From assembly GCA_020726505.1 (NCBI GenBank), contig JAHLEZ010000003.1, forward strand, positions 3,100,001 to 3,164,000: a stretch of DNA of 64,000 nucleotides, in the 5' to 3' direction. Each line of letters opens with the position of its first letter. The first letter of the stretch is position 1. Shown in pieces: positions 58,728 to 64,000 of this stretch. A program made the position numbers and the translations under genes. The notes beneath the pieces were generated by a model, which worked only from the letters and a program-made list of their open reading frames with translations, was not told the DNA's origin and did no database searches. Source of the stretch: Leptodontidium sp. MPI-SDFR-AT-0119 (taxonomy: Eukaryota; Ascomycota; Leotiomycetes; Helotiales; Leptodontidiaceae).

Positions 58728-61700
58728 ATGACATCTTCCCAACATGCCCTGCCCGACAGCTCAAGAAGCCACGATGACTCGCCCCTTGACCGACGCACAA
58801 ACTCCAGCACATTCAGCGCCAGCAATAGATTCAGCATAGGAAGTAGCGAGACGGGCGAGTCGAGCAGGGCTGCGAGTAAGCGGAATAGCCTGAGGACGAG
58901 CGATTCCATCGACCGGCTGCCCAACGGAGATGCAGGGACTTTGGAGGTGGAGAAGCCGGTCAAAGATGGCAGAGGCAGTCATAGAAGTCACAGGAGTAGG
59001 ACCAGTGGAGGATTCCTGCTGTCAAATGCAGCCTTTGAACCACCGGCAGAAAATGCAGCAAGTACGGGCTCCGCGATCGATAGCCTGCTCCGCCAACGAC
59101 ATTCTGTAGTCGATCAGAAGGGCAAGACGGCACTGAAGAGCCCGGAAAAGAAACACAGGAAGAGGCGATCGAATATTGGGACAAGTGTGGGTGGCAGTCC
59201 GCTGGCTGCTAATGTCTTGAATGCTGGTACTGGAAATAGCACTGCGGATACAAATGCGAAGAATGGAGTGGATGGCATAGAGAGTCAGGGTCATGAACCA
59301 GCTGCGAAAACTACGGCTACGGCACTGGATGTGGACTCTGCGCAGATTGTGAATCTAGCCCTGAATCTTAGTGAGAGCAGACGGAACGCTCAGAGGAGGG
59401 TCATATCTACACCTCTGCCTCCGGCCACGGGTGGATTGGGAGAGTCGTTCACAGGCGGCAGTTTGCGGCATCATCTCCAGCAGCAGCGGCGGGTCTCGCG
59501 GAATGTCTCTCCCAAGCCCGACCGTGGAGAAAGGACTATGACGACCTCGCCTAGGATTGCATCTGGGCAGAGGATCAACAGCCCTTTACAGGCGTCGTTC
59601 GACTCGCATCCAGAAGGCCAATATCAGTATCACTTCTCGGCATCTACACTGGCGAGGGCGGAGAAAGCAAAAAATGCTATTGAGCTTATGGCCCAGTATC
59701 GACGGCTATTACAATATGTACCTCCCCTAAAGCCGCAGACATTGGAAAAGGCCACCACTGCGAGTCCTTCGGGAACTGCTCCTGGATCGCCTGTGATGTC
59801 CTCATCACTGGGCCCATCTCGAACTATTTCGAATACGTCCTCGAACCGGCCCCTAGGGAGGCCGTATAACCCCTTACAATACATCAGAAATCGCAAAGTG
59901 CGGTCTCGAAATTCGAGAGCAATCGACGGAGAAGCTCAAGGATTTGGAGACCTTGAAAAGGTCTCATCCTGGGTTGATGCGGTTTCCCACCAAGTTGCCT
60001 CGGAAGATTCACAGGCTGCTGATTGTCTGATGATGCCACAATTCTCGAAGGCTGCCGATGATGCTGCTTCGCCTTTTGGATCCCCTCAGTCTAGTCTGGG
60101 CAAAGCCCATGCAGCGCCTGTGAAGGTCAAACGGCCTAGGATTGATTGGGTAACCAATCCCGCAGATATGATCGCAGACATCTTCTGGCTTGAGCAAGAT
60201 GATAATAAGAAGCTCATTGAAGATCGTCATGGCCGAATAATATTTCCACCAAGTGCAGAACTCAAGAGACCTATTTCTCGAAGGAGCGAAGAGACAGAGA
60301 TCAAAAATGCTAGCCCCAAAGCAAAGGCAGATGATCTTGGCATTGATATGCGCATGCTAGACACGAAACTGCCCGAGTTTAAATCTGTGAAGCCAGAATC
60401 GGAAAGGTTCCCGGATCTGTCAACTTCGAGAGCACGACAGAAGTTTCGGGATGTTCGTGCAGCTGCAGGTTTACATCATGGTCATAGCGGATCCTTCAGG
60501 CATCTGAGAAGCTCTCGCAGTAGATCAGATGATTCAGTCTCTGATGACAGTGAGGATTCTATGTCAATGAGGAGGAGCAGGAGGAGCAGGAGGCGGCGTA
60601 GCGGTACAACCGACAGCTTCGATAATGGCAAGGGCATTCTTGAGAAGCAGATGATGGAGATTCTTGCCAAAGAGGCCGAGGAAACTCGTTGGGCTTCTCG
60701 TGAGAATTCGAGACAACTGAACGATGCTACACCTCTAAAGCCAGCTCCAAAGGATATATCCAAGGTAGCTGCAAATGGCTCAGGGGGACACAGCAGGTCT
60801 GCTTCCCTGGTACAAGACAACAATGCATCTGGTCAAGCAGGGTCATCAGGTCGGGCAAGTCTTGAGGTTCCTGGTATGAATGGGCGCGGATCTATGGAGG
60901 ACCTCAATACGACTGCTCCAAATTCGCCTTCGGCAAAGGCTACCAAGCTTGGTGACAGGTTCATTCCTAGCATCGCCATGGACTTATCATCAGGTAGAAG
61001 CCGCCCAACCTCCCCATCTCGAAGACCACTGTCGAGGATGAGATCCAAGATCAGACCTTTCTACGAAAGAAGTCATGAGTCTGGCCACCAGGAAGAGGAT
61101 GGCAATGTTGTTACTTCAATTGAGCAAGACTTGGAGAGCCCTGATCCTCGGCGTCGATCAATGAGTCCTATCAAGAAAGTTATATCAAGGGCTACTGATG
61201 AAAGCCAAAAGTCCTTTAGGAAACCAGGCAGCATCAGAAAAGGAAAAGAAGATTCTGGCATTCGAGGACTTTTCAAGCATGCCCGGAATCCTGTGAGCAG
61301 AGTGAGCGATTTGCTGTGGCGAAAAGAGTCTTCACCTGGCCAGGGCAATTCTTCTGGATTCTCCACTGACGAATCCGACATCGAGGAGATACGAAACCCG
61401 CAGAAACTTACCCATTCCCGGGACAGCTCTGTTGGTACTCCATTCGAGGATGCAGATGACGGTTCGCCCCAGGTGGAGAGAACATCTTACATGAACGGCG
61501 TACCCCCGCTGCCGACATTTACGTCGCCATTTGAGCGTCGTGGAAGGCCAACACGGATGCAGAGTGAAGAGTCCTATGTAGCTCCTAACTCACGATCACG
61601 CCCGCTGCCTACAAGAGAAGATCGCAGGAAGTATGGTCCTGACCATCTGCTCGATAACACACCTCGAATCGACGTGCAGAATGCATCTCCAACATCGTCA

Positions 61701-62567
61701 CCCGACATCGCGGGCGTGAATCGTTTCCAGCGAGACTCATCTGTCTCCGACATTGAGTCTCGACGAAATAGTGTCTCAACTGGCGTCCACAGGGCAGATG
61801 CTCGTCTCAATTCCATCCTAGGCCTACCAGGAAAACGAAGAAACGCACTCCCAATCACAGGCCTCTCAAGTCTCGAAACTAGCCATGATCATCGCCCCTC
61901 ACTTGAAGGCCGGCAATGGTCCATCTCAGACCGTAGTCCCTCTGAACATCGCGGGCCTATGAATAGACGCGAAATAGCCCGCGTCCGAGCCCTTCTGCTC
62001 TCCTCTGGCATCAAAGCCAAGGAAATCTCTCGTCGTGCCGGAGAACTTAAAGACCTCCGAACAGAGAAAGAGCCACTGTACGAGGACATCGCCAACATGG
62101 CACACGAGGATATCGAACCCGTCCCAAAAAGCCAACAACACAGGCTTGCCGCGCGCATCATCTCAGATGATGTGCAACTCTCCTCGCAGATATGGCAGGA
62201 TTCGGCGGATACATTCGTTAACGACACGGTGAACGAACTCATTACCCGTATCGGTACCCTACAACACCGCTTAGTTGACGAGCTCACGCCGATGACGAGA
62301 ACGGCCGCTGATGAAGCGGATGAAGTCTCTAAAGATCTCGTGACAAGTCAGATGCTCAAGGTCAAGCGAATTGGAGACAAAATCGATAAGATGACAAGGA
62401 CGAGACGTAGGAGGTTCAGGTGGCTGAGACGAGGCGGGTGGGTGATTGTCGAATGGGCGCTTGTGGGCATCATGTGGTATGTCTGGTTTATGGTCGTCAT
62501 TGCACGTGTGATCATGGGCGTGGGGAGGGGTGTAGTGGGGAGTGTGAGGTGGTTATTTTGGCTGTGA
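58728..62567 (+). CDS. large disordered fungal protein with C-terminal membrane segment
   Basis: An intronless frame of 1279 residues from ATG 58728. Most of the chain is Ser/Arg/Pro-rich and disordered. Two blocks look conserved and folded: residues about 300-335 (YHFSASTLARAEKAKNAIEL onward) with RPYNPLQYIRNRKVRSRN near 380, and RIDWVTNPADMIADIFWLE near 470. A helical region near 1080-1235 (many Glu/Lys/Leu, with REIARVRALLLSSGIKAKEI) precedes a basic RTRRRRFRWLRRGG stretch and one or two membrane segments at the very C-terminus, so it is probably tail-anchored. Not a family that I can name. Such layout suggests a membrane-tethered scaffold. Confidence 0.82.
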   Translation: MTSSQHALPDSSRSHDDSPLDRRTNSSTFSASNRFSIGSSETGESSRAASKRNSLRTSDSIDRLPNGDAGTLEVEKPVKDGRGSHRSHRSRTSGGFLLSNAAFEPPAENAASTGSAIDSLLRQRHSVVDQKGKTALKSPEKKHRKRRSNIGTSVGGSPLAANVLNAGTGNSTADTNAKNGVDGIESQGHEPAAKTTATALDVDSAQIVNLALNLSESRRNAQRRVISTPLPPATGGLGESFTGGSLRHHLQQQRRVSRNVSPKPDRGERTMTTSPRIASGQRINSPLQASFDSHPEGQYQYHFSASTLARAEKAKNAIELMAQYRRLLQYVPPLKPQTLEKATTASPSGTAPGSPVMSSSLGPSRTISNTSSNRPLGRPYNPLQYIRNRKVRSRNSRAIDGEAQGFGDLEKVSSWVDAVSHQVASEDSQAADCLMMPQFSKAADDAASPFGSPQSSLGKAHAAPVKVKRPRIDWVTNPADMIADIFWLEQDDNKKLIEDRHGRIIFPPSAELKRPISRRSEETEIKNASPKAKADDLGIDMRMLDTKLPEFKSVKPESERFPDLSTSRARQKFRDVRAAAGLHHGHSGSFRHLRSSRSRSDDSVSDDSEDSMSMRRSRRSRRRRSGTTDSFDNGKGILEKQMMEILAKEAEETRWASRENSRQLNDATPLKPAPKDISKVAANGSGGHSRSASLVQDNNASGQAGSSGRASLEVPGMNGRGSMEDLNTTAPNSPSAKATKLGDRFIPSIAMDLSSGRSRPTSPSRRPLSRMRSKIRPFYERSHESGHQEEDGNVVTSIEQDLESPDPRRRSMSPIKKVISRATDESQKSFRKPGSIRKGKEDSGIRGLFKHARNPVSRVSDLLWRKESSPGQGNSSGFSTDESDIEEIRNPQKLTHSRDSSVGTPFEDADDGSPQVERTSYMNGVPPLPTFTSPFERRGRPTRMQSEESYVAPNSRSRPLPTREDRRKYGPDHLLDNTPRIDVQNASPTSSPDIAGVNRFQRDSSVSDIESRRNSVSTGVHRADARLNSILGLPGKRRNALPITGLSSLETSHDHRPSLEGRQWSISDRSPSEHRGPMNRREIARVRALLLSSGIKAKEISRRAGELKDLRTEKEPLYEDIANMAHEDIEPVPKSQQHRLAARIISDDVQLSSQIWQDSADTFVNDTVNELITRIGTLQHRLVDELTPMTRTAADEADEVSKDLVTSQMLKVKRIGDKIDKMTRTRRRRFRWLRRGGWVIVEWALVGIMWYVWFMVVIARVIMGVGRGVVGSVRWLFWL

Positions 62568-64000
62568 TACATCGTGGTATCGAACCTGTATCTTAACCAG
62601 AAGAAAGAGGGCACGTGGGTGCAGCAGGTGAGATTCGGTGGCGAGCTGAAGTTTGTATTTGTGCGATCGAAATCTCTTGGGATGGGTGATGGAGGAGCTT
62701 ATTTTGATACCCTGATTAGTAATATTAATGTTCTTTTATCTGCTTCTCTGTCCGGCTGTCTGTCTGTCTGTCTGCTAGCTCTCTCCACTTTAGGGAAAAT
62801 GTATTTTATATGGATGCTGAGTTGGAACTTCCGAAGGAAGTGTGATTGCGAGTGCAGCACGTCTCCTCCACATTATAACAAACATTGTTGGCAGCTGGGC
62901 AGCCACTTTAGGCCCGACTATACGCATGGTTTTACTCTGTCCACGAAGCTGATTCCATACGACAGACGTATAAATAAGTCGACTAGATTTCCTCGCCGGT
63001 GGCATTGCTGACCAGCCTCCAAGCGGGCAAGAGGTTTTTGGGGGGGCAATATTTCCTGCATTTATTGGTCTGTAGGCTTTGAAGATATAAAGTCCTGGAA
63101 TCCCTGGACTGTGTTTGTCAGCCAGATATACAATTTCTCAAGTTTCCAACTACGGTCAGATTCCGCGACGCTCCTAAGGTGGGTATCTAACAGGGATCAA
63201 TGTCTCCTGTATGCACAGGCCATATATATCCCGAAGATCGTCCGGCCTCGCTAATATGGCGTATATATGGGATGCCGTCTGGTAATTCTTTGGCAGGCAA
63301 GTTGTTATTTCCAAGAAGATGAGACAGTAAACAAAACATTTTGGAAGGGGACTTGAGGGGCACTGTTCCTCATCATGCCTTACTTCTCAGATTGTTGGTA
63401 GAACACTATTGCATTTGAATATCAGCTGCAAGTGCATTGGTTGACATCATCGCGGTATATTAATTGAATGATGAATCGATTCATCTCAACCTGTTGGTGA
63501 TTTAATATGCGTCTCGGTCAATTCATTGTTTTGGTTGTCCTCGCTTAATTTTCGCAGCTCAAAGAATATCTTCACCCGCACACCCAATTCAAGTTTTTAA
63601 GAGAGATTAGATTCGACTTATCTCGATCTAGTAAGTCTTCCTCCGAGTCTAGTTATGGACCCCTGTGGATGAAATAATTTCAGACCACTTTCCAATTCGC
63701 ACTTATATTTTCTTCTATAAACTGGTTGACTGACCTCGCAATAATCCGCTTCGACTTCAGAACACAGTAATGCTCTTTCTACTAAGTGCAAACATATTAC
63801 GACTCTTGTTTCTGTCTATAGCTTTGTCTCTGTCTTCATCTCTATCTCTATTTTCATCTCTGTTTTTATCTCCGTCTCTATCTCTGTCTCTGTTTCTTCC
63901 GAGGAACAAGTCATAGCGTCGACAAATAGCATTTTGCAGGGAGGTCCGGACTAGATGTCTCAAGAGAGGTTGGATGATTGGTTTGCTGCGAATTTCGCTG
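62568..64000. other. 3' region and terminal intergenic sequence
   Basis: No gene recognised. It contains a short (GTCT)n tract at about 62756-62774 and a degenerate TCTCTG/TCTCTA repeat at about 63813-63898. The right end of the window may enter the upstream region of another gene. Confidence 0.45.
63813..63898 (+). repeat. degenerate TCTCTG/TCTCTA hexamer repeat
   Basis: About 14 imperfect hexamers, pyrimidine-rich on the plus strand. The minus strand would encode Arg-Asp repeats if translated, but there is no support for a gene. Confidence 0.65.

Noticed and set aside
58352..58777. Separate small gene before the 1279-residue protein
   Set aside because: Overlaps the start of the large frame in another phase and has no domain.
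63757..63963. Arg-Asp repeat protein on the minus strand
   Set aside because: It is the translation of a degenerate hexamer repeat and has no other gene signal.

Overview
The window looks like a chromosomal segment of a filamentous ascomycete (Pezizomycotina). The evidence is genes with many 45-140 bp GT...AG introns, fungal families (AA9 LPMO, WSC, Gpr1/Fun34/YaaH, GH16, an A-T-R-R reductase) and stop codons that mostly read as CAA/CAG to TAA/TAG or TGG to TAG, the pattern left by RIP. A leotiomycete is my guess only. Exon coordinates were set by hand from splice sites and reading phase.

Left part (1-11 kb): an AA9 copper monooxygenase gene, then a 3.47 kb Tc1/mariner-type transposon (3213-6679) with 51 bp terminal inverted repeats ending in the TA target duplication. 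It holds a decayed DDE transposase and, convergent to it, a second decayed gene of about 629 codons of unknown function. A dead cytochrome P450 gene lies just beyond it, followed by a Rid-family protein.

Middle-left (11-21 kb): a 1340-residue A-T-R-R enzyme that resembles fungal glycine betaine reductase, an NMNAT/cytidylyltransferase-like protein, a mitochondrial carrier on the minus strand, and a broken secreted-protein gene (19756-21108). Next comes 7 kb without a recognisable gene, then a Gpr1/Fun34/YaaH acetate-transporter homologue, and another 3.3 kb gene-poor stretch.

Middle-right (32.7-47 kb): cell-wall genes. These are a secreted CBM18 plus two-WSC-domain protein, a membrane-anchored GH16 hydrolase, and divergent from the latter a 14-exon family 2 glycosyltransferase. 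Then come two more damaged copies of the secreted family seen at 19.8 kb, on both sides of a 790 bp AT-rich inverted-repeat element with TA ends.

Right part (47-64 kb): two lineage-type hypothetical genes, then a compact housekeeping block: an RRN9-like Pol I factor, a coiled-coil protein, PIG-U (GPI transamidase subunit) divergent from Pescadillo/NOP7, and a large disordered protein with a C-terminal membrane segment. The last 1.4 kb holds no gene that I can support. No rRNA, tRNA or CRISPR array was recognised.
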